Below, piece after piece: positions 1 through 8,222 of a stretch of 64,000 nucleotides of DNA (positions are counted from its first letter, which is position 1; the number at the start of each line of letters is the position of its first letter). The notes below the pieces were generated by a model that was not told the origin of the DNA, searched no databases, and saw only the letters and a program-made list of their open reading frames with translations. The position numbers and the translations under genes were made by a program. Origin of the DNA: Salegentibacter holothuriorum (GTDB lineage: Bacteria > Bacteroidota > Bacteroidia > Flavobacteriales > Flavobacteriaceae); contig NZ_FUYY01000001.1 in assembly GCF_900168045.1 (NCBI RefSeq), positions 186,001-250,000 on the forward strand, read 5' to 3'.

Positions 1-357
1 AGGCAGCTTTTCTGCAGGTGCTTTTATAGTAAAGCAGTTATTAGGTTCCCCTGTATAGATTTCAAAAACCATATAGGATTTAAATTCCGTAGAGAGTTTA
101 TCGGCTAATGCATAGATAAGATTTTGGTAGGCTTCAAAAAACTTATCTCCAATTAAAAGATAAGAAGCCTCGCTTAAAATTATTCGCTCTGTACCTTCAT
201 CATTTTCTCTTTTTCGGTATACGATCAAATAAGGTAAATTATCTTCTATATGAATTAAACCGCCTCCCGGAAGCGAAGCGCTTAGTTTACCATCTTCTTC
301 AAGGATTGTTAAAATTTGTTTAATTGATTTCTCCGATAATTCAGATATATTCAGCAT
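1..357 (-). CDS. Flavohemoglobin expression-modulating QEGLA motif protein (DUF1704), N-terminal part
   Basis: Partial gene: 119 codons read from an ATG at 355-357 leftwards to the window edge without a stop; the C-terminal part lies outside. The stretch LPGGGLIHIEDNLPYLIVYR at about residues 29-48, followed by an ERIILSEASYLLIG segment, matches the N-terminal signature of the QEGLA/DUF1704 family, usually over 400 residues long and named for an effect on flavohaemoglobin expression. The molecular function is not established; the family looks like a metallopeptidase-type protein. The family call is fairly secure from the motif, but the QEGLA motif itself is not in this window. Confidence 0.7.
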   Translation of the reverse strand, partial: MLNISELSEKSIKQILTILEEDGKLSASLPGGGLIHIEDNLPYLIVYRKRENDEGTERIILSEASYLLIGDKFFEAYQNLIYALADKLSTEFKSYMVFEIYTGEPNNCFTIKAPAEKLP

Positions 358-596
358 TCTTAGTTTCTTCTATAGTTTTTAAATTGAATATTATTATTCT
401 ATAACCACTGTTTTAAAGCGAAATAATAGCTCTAAACGGGCTTGAACAATAATTAAATTTAGAAAGAAAACCAGGGAATACTAGCTCGTAAACCTACTTT
501 GGGTTTTATTTAAGAGATTTGGTGAAAATTACTTAAAAGCCCTAAAAATTAGATGCTAGCTGTTATTGATGAAGGAAATTACAAGATTGAAAAGGC

Positions 597-1685
597 TTAC
601 TTTTTATCCTTGGCCTCTTCTTTAGCCTTTTTTTTCAATTTCTCAAGTTGCTCGCGTGCATTCTTTATTTCTTCTTCTGTAGCAGGCTCCGGTTTTTGTT
701 CTGCAGCCTTTTCAGGTTCAAGATTCAGTTCTATATAAAGAGGTAAGTGATCTGAATCTATTTTGCTGCCCAGTTTAAAATCTGCAACCCTAAATTCTTC
801 GGTTACAAAAACATGATCTAAAGACCAACGCATCAAAAAACTACTGGCATCAAAGGTATTATAGAAGCCGCGACCAATCCTGGTATTTAATAACCCACCA
901 ACATTTTGGAATAGGGCTGTGGTAGCAGACCATGCCACATCGTTAAAATCTCCAGCCACTAAAACAGGTAATTTGGAATCTCTGGCCATAAACGCCACTT
1001 TCATCATCTCTGCGTCCCTATCTGTAGAAGATGGGTTGTGCTGGGGCATAGGAGGTGTTGGGTGAATGGCGTGAAACATAATTTCTTTGCCAGACCTTAA
1101 TTCCAGAATACTATGAATAGAAGGAATACTATCGTCTACCAAATAACTAACCTTTGGATTTTTAAGTGCTAACCTTGAGTAAAGTAACACCCCATAAGTA
1201 TTATCTAAGGGAGCTTCAACTTTATAAGGATAGGAAGCCGTTATTTCAGCAAGATCACTTTTCCAACGGGTATTGGTTTCAGTGAAAAGTAAAACATCCG
1301 GATTTTGCTTTTTTATATCTGCTATTATCAAATCTGGATTTTCATTCTTTTGCAACACATTGGCCGTATAAAGGCTAAATTTATTGCTAAAATTCTCTTC
1401 GGAAACCTGGCCAACCTCATAATTTTTATGAGGAAAATAAGGATATATTTTCACTACCTGAAAAAGAAAACAGGCTAAAAGTACGCCCATAAAAATATAA
1501 TCTTCAGCTCTTTTAATATCAAACCTAATAAAATATGCGGCAATTGCGGTAAGAGTAAGTAGGGTTAATTGAATATGTAAATAATCAAATATTCGTATCC
1601 ACCAAAAGTCGGCCGCAATTAGTGGAACCAACGTCATCATCACCGCAATAATCCCGAAAACCTGAAGAAATCCTTTTAATGTCAT
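597..1685 (-). CDS. Membrane-anchored endonuclease/exonuclease/phosphatase family protein
   Basis: 362 residues. Three hydrophobic segments at about 5-25, 35-53 and 62-80 anchor it in the inner membrane, followed by an EEP hydrolase domain facing the periplasm. The DNase I-like catalytic set is visible: E136 in TETN, D246 and N248 in GDFND, D290-H291 in SLDH, and D312-H313 in SDH. The last 40 residues are Lys/Glu-rich and probably a charged coiled tail. This architecture is common in flavobacteria; the substrate (nucleic acid, phospholipid or phosphoester) cannot be told from sequence. It is a lone gene, separated from its neighbours by more than 170 bases on both sides. Confidence 0.85.
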   Translation of the reverse strand: MTLKGFLQVFGIIAVMMTLVPLIAADFWWIRIFDYLHIQLTLLTLTAIAAYFIRFDIKRAEDYIFMGVLLACFLFQVVKIYPYFPHKNYEVGQVSEENFSNKFSLYTANVLQKNENPDLIIADIKKQNPDVLLFTETNTRWKSDLAEITASYPYKVEAPLDNTYGVLLYSRLALKNPKVSYLVDDSIPSIHSILELRSGKEIMFHAIHPTPPMPQHNPSSTDRDAEMMKVAFMARDSKLPVLVAGDFNDVAWSATTALFQNVGGLLNTRIGRGFYNTFDASSFLMRWSLDHVFVTEEFRVADFKLGSKIDSDHLPLYIELNLEPEKAAEQKPEPATEEEIKNAREQLEKLKKKAKEEAKDKK

Positions 1686-1753
1686 AATTTTTTTATTACC
1701 ATTTTTGCCAAAAAGATGATGGATTAAATAAAATTAAGAATTTAAATTCCTTT

Positions 1754-1842
1754 TTTATCGATAATTGAAATTTAAATGCTCCAGGTTTCCCTGGAAATTG
1801 AGAAAAATTAATTCCTGGTAGGCTTGCCGAGGGGTAGTTTAC
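1754..1842 (+). repeat. Dispersed intergenic repeat, family 1, copy A (diverged)
   Basis: Matches the family 1 pattern: a start like ATCGATAATTGAAATTTAA, then AATGCTCCAGG, a short A/T-rich middle, and the end GTAGTTTACTT. Small palindromes such as CCAGG..CCTGG replace the CGAGGC..GCCTCG stem of other copies while keeping base pairing. It lies in the gap between the EEP protein and the mechanosensitive channel gene. Confidence 0.55.
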
Positions 1843-1862
1843 TTGGTTAAACTATAGTTTTT

Positions 1863-3164
1863 CTATTTCAAGTTTGTTCCTGGAATAATTTGCTTATCTA
1901 AATAATCTCTTAGATCATCACCTGATGGAGCTTCAAATAATTGAAGGTCAAAATAGGATACGGCAGCTATTACATGATCAAAAATATCGGCTGTAATATA
2001 TTCAAAGTTTTCCCAACGTTTATCGCGGCTAAAACACAAGATCTCTATAGGAATCCCATGGTCTGTAGGTTGTAAATGACGTACTATAATGTACATCTCT
2101 TTGTGAACTGCAGAGTGATTATTTAAATAGGTATCTATATATTTTCTAAAAATACCCAGGTTAGTTTGGTTTCTACCGTTTAGTGGAAGCACAGTATCAA
2201 CTTCGTGGGTAGTATTGTATTCATTAATTTCATCCTGCCTGTCTTTAAGATAGGTAGCAATTAATTGTATTTTTTTATATTTTTCAAAATCTTCAGAAGT
2301 AATAAATTTAACTGAATTCTGCTTGATAAAAACCGAGCGTTTAATTCTTCTTCCCGGCGATTCCTGCATTCCGCGCCAGTTCTGAAAAGATTCAGAAATA
2401 AGGCTGTAAGTAGGAATAGAGGTAAATGTGTTATCAAAATTCTGAACTCGAACGGTAGCAAGGGTAATTTCGGTTACCGTACCATCGGCCCCGTATTTAC
2501 TAAAAGTTATCCAGTCGCCAATTCTAACAATATCGTTTACACTAACCTGTATAGAAGCTACAAACCCCAGGATAGTATCTTTAAAAATTAATAATAAAAT
2601 AGCTGATGCGGCACCAAGAGAAATAATAAAATTTATAACATCCTTGCCGGTAATTTCTGCAACAATAAATAGTAGTGCGAATAACCAGACAATAATCATC
2701 ACTACCTGTATATAACTTTCTACGGGTTTATCATGGAAAGATTCTAAAGTTCGTAAGTAAGCTTTTGTCCCGCGTAAGATGCTTCTTATAATCCAAACGA
2801 TAAGAAGTATTATATATATGTCTACAACAAAATAAAAAGATTTAATAGCCAGGGGAAACTCGAATAGAATATAAGGAACCGTAATATATATGATGTATAT
2901 TGGAAGAATCTGTCCTATATATTGTGGGAATTTAGTTTTTATAAGAAAGTCATCAAAAGAAGTGGTGGTCTTGTTAGTGAAACTTTTAAAAGCCTCGATC
3001 ACAAAATTCTTTATGAGGTAGTTTACTCCAAAAATTATAAGAATAAGAATCAGGATATTTAATAGCAAATTAAGGTAAATCGCCACTGTAGAGTTTACGC
3101 CCTGGTCTATTAAGAAATTTTCAAAAAGACAGATTAGATTCTTAAATCCTTCCTCGATATCCAT
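1863..3164 (-). CDS. Mechanosensitive ion channel family protein, YbdG-like
   Basis: 433 residues. The N-terminal half has about five membrane segments (roughly residues 25-45, 75-100, 108-130, 150-170 and the pore-lining helix 178-200, rich in Gly/Ala). A cytoplasmic MscS-type beta domain follows (DWITFSKYGADGTVTEI around 218-235). The long C-terminal domain with PLNGRNQTNLGIFRKYI and PTDHGIPIEILCFS is characteristic of the YbdG miniconductance branch rather than MscS proper. Its expected role is release of solutes on hypo-osmotic shock. The DUF3817 gene ends four bases upstream, so the two are probably co-transcribed from the promoter near 3471. Confidence 0.88.
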   Translation of the reverse strand: MDIEEGFKNLICLFENFLIDQGVNSTVAIYLNLLLNILILILIIFGVNYLIKNFVIEAFKSFTNKTTTSFDDFLIKTKFPQYIGQILPIYIIYITVPYILFEFPLAIKSFYFVVDIYIILLIVWIIRSILRGTKAYLRTLESFHDKPVESYIQVVMIIVWLFALLFIVAEITGKDVINFIISLGAASAILLLIFKDTILGFVASIQVSVNDIVRIGDWITFSKYGADGTVTEITLATVRVQNFDNTFTSIPTYSLISESFQNWRGMQESPGRRIKRSVFIKQNSVKFITSEDFEKYKKIQLIATYLKDRQDEINEYNTTHEVDTVLPLNGRNQTNLGIFRKYIDTYLNNHSAVHKEMYIIVRHLQPTDHGIPIEILCFSRDKRWENFEYITADIFDHVIAAVSYFDLQLFEAPSGDDLRDYLDKQIIPGTNLK

Positions 3165-3167
3165 AGT

Positions 3168-3452
3168 TTAAAGATATTTTTTTTCAACATAAAAAGGACC
3201 AAAAGGGACCAAAGAACAACCAAGCACTATTAATAATGACTTAAAATTCCAATTTAGTGGTTTATACAACCAAACAGCACCCATAACATAGGCGATAAAA
3301 AGTACACCATGAGCCATTCCAATTTGTTGTACCATTTCTGGCATTTCCCAAATATATTTTAGCGGCATTGCTATAAATAATAATAATAAAAATGAAAGCC
3401 CTTCCAGGATACTTACATATTTAAAAACCTTTTTTTGCTTTTCTAGGGACAT
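3168..3452 (-). CDS. DUF3817 domain-containing membrane protein
   Basis: 94 residues with three predicted membrane helices (about 11-29, 43-63 and 68-85). The segment SILEGLSFLLLLFIAMPLKY followed by GMAHGVLFIAYV is the DUF3817 signature. Function unknown; members are small integral inner-membrane proteins. It is first of a likely two-gene unit with the downstream YbdG-like channel, four bases away, but this is not enough to assign a joint role. Confidence 0.85.
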   Translation of the reverse strand: MSLEKQKKVFKYVSILEGLSFLLLLFIAMPLKYIWEMPEMVQQIGMAHGVLFIAYVMGAVWLYKPLNWNFKSLLIVLGCSLVPFGPFYVEKKYL

Positions 3453-3470
3453 AGTTTAAAATTTAGATTG

Positions 3471-3478
3471 CAAATATA
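3471..3478 (-). promoter_or_regulatory. Candidate Bacteroidota -7 promoter element
   Basis: Read on the minus strand this is TATATTTG, a full match to TAnnTTTG, placed 19 bases before the ATG of the DUF3817 gene. No clear -33 TTG is seen at the usual distance, so this is a motif and position call only. Confidence 0.4.
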
Positions 3479-3606
3479 GGTTTTATAGAGAATCTGGTAA
3501 TTTAGAATAGACTTTTCCTTTAAATATTTAGTGGTGAATTTCTATTTCACAGGCAGGTTTAGCAAATTCATTTTTATTAATTTGCATCTTAATTAAAATA
3601 AAAGAA

Positions 3607-4647
3607 ATGAGCTCAAAAATATTGGTAACCGGCGGACTTGGTTTTATAGGTTCTCATACCGTTGTAGCACTTCAGGAAAAGGGTTATGAAGTAGTGATTA
3701 TAGATAATTTGTCTAACTCTTCTATAGATGTACTTGCAGGAATTACTAAAATAACACAACAAACCCCAGCTTTTGAAAACATTGACCTTAGAGATAAGAC
3801 AAAGGTTAAGGAATTTTTTGAAAAATATCCGAATATTGAAGGAGTGATTCATTTTGCTGCTTCCAAGGCTGTTGGAGAAAGTGTTGAAAACCCTTTACTT
3901 TATTATGAAAATAACCTGGCGAGTTTAATTTACTTACTTCAGGAATTGCAGGCAAAAGATAATGCTTATTTTATTTTTAGCTCATCTTGTACGGTATATG
4001 GCCAGGCAGATGATTTGCCTATTACCGAAAATGCACCGGTTAAAAAAGCTGAATCTCCTTACGGAAATACGAAGCAAATAGGAGAGGAGATTCTTACCGA
4101 TACCGCTAAGATTAATAAGAATTTTAAGGCAATTTCGCTTAGATACTTTAATCCAATAGGAGCACACCCTACAGCTGAAATTGGAGAATTACCAATTGGA
4201 ACGCCTCAAAACTTGATTCCGTTTATTACGCAAACCGCTATTGGAAAAAGAAAAGAACTCTCTGTATTTGGTGACGATTATCCAACGCCAGATGGAACCT
4301 GTATAAGAGACTATATCCACGTGATGGATCTTGCCAAAGCGCACGTAGTGGCTCTAGAGCGACTTCAGCAAAAGAAAGAAAAGAGTAATTTTGAAGTCTT
4401 TAATCTTGGAACAGGAAAAGGAAGTTCGGTTCTGGAAGTTATTAATTCGTTTGAACGTTCTACCGGAGAAAAGCTGCCTTATAAAATTGTAGGGAGAAGA
4501 GAGGGAGACATTGTGGCTGCCTATGCAGATACCCAAAAGGCCAATGAAGAATTAGGCTGGAAAACCGAAAAGCATTTAGATGAAGCTTTAAAAAGCGCCT
4601 GGGATTGGCAAAAAGAAGTGGTAAAACGTGAAGAAAAAGACAATTAG
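3607..4647 (+). CDS. galE: UDP-glucose 4-epimerase
   Basis: 346 residues, full length for GalE. Interconverts UDP-glucose and UDP-galactose with bound NAD+, feeding galactose catabolism and polysaccharide synthesis. The N-terminal Rossmann motif GGLGFIG is at residues 9-15; the SDR catalytic residues are Ser around 125-127 in FSSSCTVYG, Tyr152 and Lys156 in PYGNTK. The C-terminal segment GRREGDIVAAYADTQKANEELGW is typical of GalE. A promoter-like TTAATTTG lies about 25 bases before the start, and a strong terminator follows. It is monocistronic. Confidence 0.95.
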   Translation: MSSKILVTGGLGFIGSHTVVALQEKGYEVVIIDNLSNSSIDVLAGITKITQQTPAFENIDLRDKTKVKEFFEKYPNIEGVIHFAASKAVGESVENPLLYYENNLASLIYLLQELQAKDNAYFIFSSSCTVYGQADDLPITENAPVKKAESPYGNTKQIGEEILTDTAKINKNFKAISLRYFNPIGAHPTAEIGELPIGTPQNLIPFITQTAIGKRKELSVFGDDYPTPDGTCIRDYIHVMDLAKAHVVALERLQQKKEKSNFEVFNLGTGKGSSVLEVINSFERSTGEKLPYKIVGRREGDIVAAYADTQKANEELGWKTEKHLDEALKSAWDWQKEVVKREEKDN

Positions 4648-4700
4648 TTATCTCATAATCGAGGTTTAGATGTCTTAAGGTTTGCCTTGATGTAAATAAA

Positions 4701-4731
4701 AAAGGTCTGGAAATAACTCCAGACCTTTTTT
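4701..4731. terminator. Rho-independent terminator, probably bidirectional
   Basis: Perfect 11-bp stem AAAGGTCTGGA / TCCAGACCTTT (4701-4711 and 4718-4728) with a 6-base loop, T-rich after it and A-rich before it. It lies between the convergent galE and YqaE-like genes and can serve both. Confidence 0.9.
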
Positions 4732-4748
4732 ATATCGGTTTTAGAAAC

Positions 4749-4901
4749 TTAGCGCGTACCATTCACGATAAAAGCGTGAATAACACCTGGAATCCAGCCA
4801 AGCGCGGTTAGTAAAAGACTTATTAAAAATGTCATGCCTAAACCGTGTTTCATAAATACGGCTAGTGGCGGTAGTAAAATGTTTAGAATTATCGTTAACA
4901 T
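4749..4901 (-). CDS. YqaE/Pmp3 family membrane protein
   Basis: Small gene of 50 residues, ATG at 4899-4901, stop at 4749-4751. The product has two hydrophobic segments (about 3-17 and 22-45) with the PMP3 signature around LPPLAVFMKHG and TALGWIPGVIHAFIV. The family (Pmp3/YqaE/Snc1) comprises tiny two-helix plasma membrane proteins linked to ion homeostasis and stress tolerance; the bacterial role is unclear. The bidirectional terminator lies just downstream. Confidence 0.9.
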   Translation of the reverse strand: MLTIILNILLPPLAVFMKHGLGMTFLISLLLTALGWIPGVIHAFIVNGTR

Positions 4902-4996
4902 AATTATTGTTTATTGGTTATTTCAATCGAAATTACATAGAAATAATAGGTCAATAATTAGATTTAACGAGTTCTTGGTAAGGGTTTAACAAAACA

Positions 4997-5770
4997 TCAA
5001 GCTTTGAACTTTCTATATCTGGCGAGCATAAAAACATAAATGCTATAGCATACAAAACCAGCGGCTACCACTCCCATTAACCAGGAACCATATTGTGATT
5101 CCTGTAAAAACGAAAATGCATCTGTAGTACCTTTCATATTAGAAGTATTTGAGGCTAAGGCTCCTCTTATAAAAATATAAGCCAGGATACCAAATATTAT
5201 TCCCCGGGCAATGAGACCAAGATAACCGGTGTTTTTAATTGTCTTTCTTTTCTTTTCATCACTAATAGAATCGTAGCCAAAATCTTGTAAAAACTCCTTG
5301 GTTTTGGCCTTTTTAAATTGAAATATACCGGCTATGGCTAGTCCGCCACCAATTACAGCAAAAACTACCACACCAAGTGTTCCTGTAAGTCCGCCACCCG
5401 AACTTCCTCCAGAAGAACCGGCATTTATTAGCGTCATAAACGCATAAACAGATAAACCTAAATAAATAACAGCACTTATAAAGTATGCTACTCGTTTACC
5501 TTTGCCTTTTTTATCATCTCCAATATTTTCGGGATCACTTAAAGATTGGATAAATCTCCAGGCCGCATAGCATAGTAAGCCAAGACCCATTAAAATAAGT
5601 AAGGCATTACCAAAAGGTTGCTTTTCTAAAAATTCTATTATCTGTAGTTTACTAGATTTTTGTCCGCCCATATTAAAAGCGGCCATAAAGGTAAGTATTC
5701 CGGTAATCCCATATACAGTTGCTTTTGCAACATAACCCACACGGGCCATTTTTTTTAATTTAGAATCCAT
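4997..5770 (-). CDS. DUF1206 domain-containing membrane protein
   Basis: 257 residues with about six membrane helices arranged as three internally similar pairs, each with a Gly/Tyr-rich motif (RVGYVAKATVYGITG near the start, TGYLGLIARGIIFGI near residue 183). This is the DUF1206 pattern. A Gly/Ser-rich loop lies around residues 120-130. No biochemical function is known. It appears monocistronic; the VTT-type membrane protein gene lies about 80 bases downstream. Confidence 0.88.
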   Translation of the reverse strand: MDSKLKKMARVGYVAKATVYGITGILTFMAAFNMGGQKSSKLQIIEFLEKQPFGNALLILMGLGLLCYAAWRFIQSLSDPENIGDDKKGKGKRVAYFISAVIYLGLSVYAFMTLINAGSSGGSSGGGLTGTLGVVVFAVIGGGLAIAGIFQFKKAKTKEFLQDFGYDSISDEKKRKTIKNTGYLGLIARGIIFGILAYIFIRGALASNTSNMKGTTDAFSFLQESQYGSWLMGVVAAGFVCYSIYVFMLARYRKFKA

Positions 5771-5852
5771 TTTAAAGTTTAATTTTAAGGTTAGCTTCTT
5801 AAAATTAGTTTTTTGAATTCAAAAAAAGGAATACTTGGGAAAAGTTTAATGT

Positions 5853-6470
5853 TTATACCATTTCAAAAATTACCAGGGCATAAAGGTAAAAACGCACAAA
5901 ACGTAATAAGCCAAACATTAAGAAACTGGGGAATTGAAATTTTATAATACCTGCTGCAATACTTGTCATTGCAAATGGAATAGGCAATAAAGCTCCTACA
6001 ATAATTAAAAAGCCACCCCATTTTCTGGTATTTTTAATGTGTTGTGCCATTTTCACTTCAATAGCTTCGTGAACGGCTGGAATTTTAGTCATCCACCTTC
6101 CCATAAAATAAGAGATAACCCCACCCAGGTAAGATGCAAGGGCTAATAAAGAAAGGTATAAAATAGGACTGGCAGATTTACCAGACCAGGCGATAAATAA
6201 TTCAGGAGGAATTAACCCAAGTAAAGATTCTGAAGCAAAGAAAACACTAATAATACCTAAAGGTGAGTAGGTCTCGGTTACCGTAACCAACATGTCTTCA
6301 ATATCAAGAACAAATCTATCTATAGCCCAAAGTGCAGCTATAAATAAAACGATTGGTAAAATTGCTTTTTTAACGCTATTCCAAACAAAACTGTAAAAAC
6401 CAGTATAGCTATAATACTGGTGCAATAAGCGTATGCGCGACTTCTTTTTAGATTTCGCATCTTTCTTCAT
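5853..6470 (-). CDS. VTT/DedA-type membrane protein (YqaA-like)
   Basis: 205 residues from the ATG at 6468-6470. The frame opens further to a GTG at 6497, but the ATG is preceded by AAAGGAG at a good distance and is preferred. A basic N-terminus is followed by hydrophobic segments and a VTT-like core (ESLLGLIPPELFIAWSGKS, then GGVISYFMGRWM and GALLPIPFAMTSIAAGIIKF). This places it in the SNARE-associated/YqaA group of putative lipid scramblases or transporters; the substrate is unknown. The upstream region is occupied by a degenerate repeat. Confidence 0.75.
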   Translation of the reverse strand: MKKDAKSKKKSRIRLLHQYYSYTGFYSFVWNSVKKAILPIVLFIAALWAIDRFVLDIEDMLVTVTETYSPLGIISVFFASESLLGLIPPELFIAWSGKSASPILYLSLLALASYLGGVISYFMGRWMTKIPAVHEAIEVKMAQHIKNTRKWGGFLIIVGALLPIPFAMTSIAAGIIKFQFPSFLMFGLLRFVRFYLYALVIFEMV

Positions 6471-6487
6471 CCAATTCTCCTTTAGCA

Positions 6488-6587
6488 ATTTACTCACTAA
6501 GTGAGTTTATCAAGCTTCGGGATTACACCGAATATTAATTTACTCAACTTAATGCCTTATGGGTTTACCCCAAGATTAATTCTTACT
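6488..6587 (+). repeat. Possible family 1 intergenic repeat, strongly diverged copy
   Basis: Aligned by eye with the clear copies it keeps the order of landmarks: TTTACTC..GAG at the start, GCTTCGG..CCGAA in the middle, AATGCCTTATGGGTTTACCC and a terminal TTACT. Pairing in the small stems (CTCAC/GTGAG, TTCGG/CCGAA) is kept although bases differ. Less certain than the other copies. Confidence 0.4.
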
Positions 6588-6657
6588 GATATATTTCCAT
6601 AAGATTTTGCCCGATATCTTTCAAATATCAGGCCGTAATACTTTTAAAAGCTACAAT

Positions 6658-7032
6658 CTAATGTTCTTCAGCGTATTCGTTGAATGCGTTCACGTACTCT
6701 CGCAATTCAATTTCATTTATACGATTTGAGGGGTCGGCCATTAGGGAAAGTAAATAATCCAGACTTTCCTGACCGGTTGTTTCTTCCTGTACCGGTGCTT
6801 CCTCTCCTTCTTCCACTGGCTCATCTCCCGGGATGGCTATATTAAAAGAATCGTAAGCATCTACGTGTTCAAAGGTTAACCTAATTACTTTAGCTAATAA
6901 AGGCTGTCCTTCTTCTACTACAAGGGGTCTTAATTCTTTAAGGTCGTTTACCAACGTATTGGTAATAATTCCGTTGCGCATTAAATCACGCTGAATTTTA
7001 TTGAGTAATTTCTGGGCTTTAATATTATTCAA
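6658..7032 (-). CDS. Conserved-looking hypothetical acidic protein
   Basis: 124 residues, likely starting at a TTG (7030-7032). An in-frame stop lies six codons upstream and the first ATG is only at residue 18, so TTG is the best start; a -7-like element 36 bases upstream supports it. The product is soluble, with a helical N-terminal half (KAQKLLNKIQRDLMRNG) and an acidic linker (EPVEEGEEAPVQEE) before a helical C-terminus. No known catalytic motif is seen and no function can be given. Confidence 0.7.
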   Translation of the reverse strand: MNNIKAQKLLNKIQRDLMRNGIITNTLVNDLKELRPLVVEEGQPLLAKVIRLTFEHVDAYDSFNIAIPGDEPVEEGEEAPVQEETTGQESLDYLLSLMADPSNRINEIELREYVNAFNEYAEEH

Positions 7033-7067
7033 GAGAAAATAAGTTAATCAGGTTATACTATTTTTTG

Positions 7068-7075
7068 CAAATGTA
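7068..7075 (-). promoter_or_regulatory. Candidate Bacteroidota -7 promoter element
   Basis: Minus-strand TACATTTG, a full match to TAnnTTTG, 36 bases upstream of the TTG start of the acidic protein. It argues that translation does not start further upstream. No clear -33 element. Confidence 0.4.
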
Positions 7076-7312
7076 CTGCTTTCGTGGTTTTATAAAACAT
7101 TTTAACAAAGAAATTAAGTGTAAATTCAAGAAGCCATAGATAAGATAATGAGTTTGTAAAATTCAATTTTTAATATTAGAAGCCAGGAGAATAAGCCTTA
7201 ATAAACTTAGACCAGAAAGTTCTTTTAATATTAACAATATCTTAGTCCTAAAGATTTCAGCAAAATAACATTGTTTAGTAACTTTAACTCAATCAAAAAA
7301 ATAAGAAATATA

Positions 7313-8023
7313 ATGAGTTCATTAAAAGGAAAAGTAGCATTTATAACCGGTGGAAGTAAGGGTATTGGATATGGAGTAGCCCAATCATTATTAGATTTGG
7401 GAATGAAGGTGGCTATTACAAGTAGATCTAAAGAAGCAGCTGAAAACGCCGCGAAAGAATTAAGCGCAACTGATGCTTTAGGCCTTGAAGCCGATGTTAG
7501 AAATTACGAAAGTCAGGAAAAAGCTGTAAAAGCGGCAATAGATAAATTTGGGCAACTGGATGTAATGGTTGCAAATGCCGGAATTGGACACTTTGGATCT
7601 ATAGACGAATTATCTCCAGAAAAATGGCAGGAAACGATAGATACCAATTTAACAGGAGTTTTTTATAGCGTTAAGTCCAGTTTAGATGCTTTAGAAAAAT
7701 CTAAAGGATATCTTATTACTATTTCCAGTCTTGCTGGTACTAATTTCTTTGCCGGTGGAGCTGCCTATAATGCCAGTAAATTTGGCTTAACAGGTTTCAC
7801 ACAAGCGGTGATGTTAGATCTTAGGCAAAAAGGAATTAATGTAAGTACAATTATGCCGGGTTCTGTGGCTACTCATTTTAACGACCATACTCCAAATGAA
7901 AAAGATGCCTGGAAAATTCAACCGGAAGATATCGGGGAATTAGTGGTAGATCTATTAAAAATGAATAAACGTACCCTACCAAGTAAGATAGAGGTAAGAC
8001 CATCGCAACCACCTCAGAAATAA
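7313..8023 (+). CDS. SDR family NAD(P)-dependent oxidoreductase
   Basis: 236 residues from the ATG at 7313 (MSSLKGKVAFITGG); the frame opens 14 codons earlier, but the SDR fold begins right after this ATG. Cofactor motif TGGSKGIG at about residues 12-19, NAG at about 87-89, catalytic Ser in TISSLAG, then Tyr and Lys in YNASK. A classical short-chain dehydrogenase; substrate unknown. A family 2 repeat separates it from the arsenic genes, so a link to arsenic is not implied. Confidence 0.85.
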   Translation: MSSLKGKVAFITGGSKGIGYGVAQSLLDLGMKVAITSRSKEAAENAAKELSATDALGLEADVRNYESQEKAVKAAIDKFGQLDVMVANAGIGHFGSIDELSPEKWQETIDTNLTGVFYSVKSSLDALEKSKGYLITISSLAGTNFFAGGAAYNASKFGLTGFTQAVMLDLRQKGINVSTIMPGSVATHFNDHTPNEKDAWKIQPEDIGELVVDLLKMNKRTLPSKIEVRPSQPPQK

Positions 8024-8043
8024 TTTATTAAAGAACATAGATT

Positions 8044-8174
8044 GAGGTTGTTTTAAAGGTTATTTTATCCGTCATTCTGAATTTATTTCAGAATCTAAGT
8101 TGTTTTTAATTAAGACATCATAGAAACTGAAAAGAAGTTTGGCTTAACGAAAATTGAACTTTTCAGACAGCCTC
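8044..8174 (+). repeat. MITE-like palindromic repeat, family 2, copy 1
   Basis: About 131 bases with imperfect terminal inverted repeats (GAGGTTGTTTTAAA at the left, TTTCAGACAGCCTC at the right) and an internal inverted motif CATTCTGAA / TTCAGAAT. The same layout recurs at 11750-11875, 24431-24555 and, shorter, at 39033-39112. No ORF. It looks like a small non-autonomous mobile or REP-type element. Confidence 0.6.
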
Positions 8175-8200
8175 TTTTTTAATCTTTTCTTTTATCGTAA

Positions 8201-8210
8201 TATTGCAATA
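8201..8210 (+). promoter_or_regulatory. Palindrome upstream of arsR, candidate ArsR operator
   Basis: TATTGCAATA is a perfect 10-base palindrome 12 bases before the arsR ATG, next to the promoter-like TAATATTG. ArsR/SmtB repressors commonly bind A/T-rich inverted repeats overlapping their own promoter, so autoregulation is inferred from position and symmetry only. Confidence 0.4.
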
Positions 8211-8222
8211 AACAATTTAAAA

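Noticed and set aside
553-738. 61-codon plus-strand ORF overlapping the EEP gene
   Set aside because: Antisense to the C-terminal tail of a convincing gene; low-complexity composition mirrors the Lys/Glu-rich codons.
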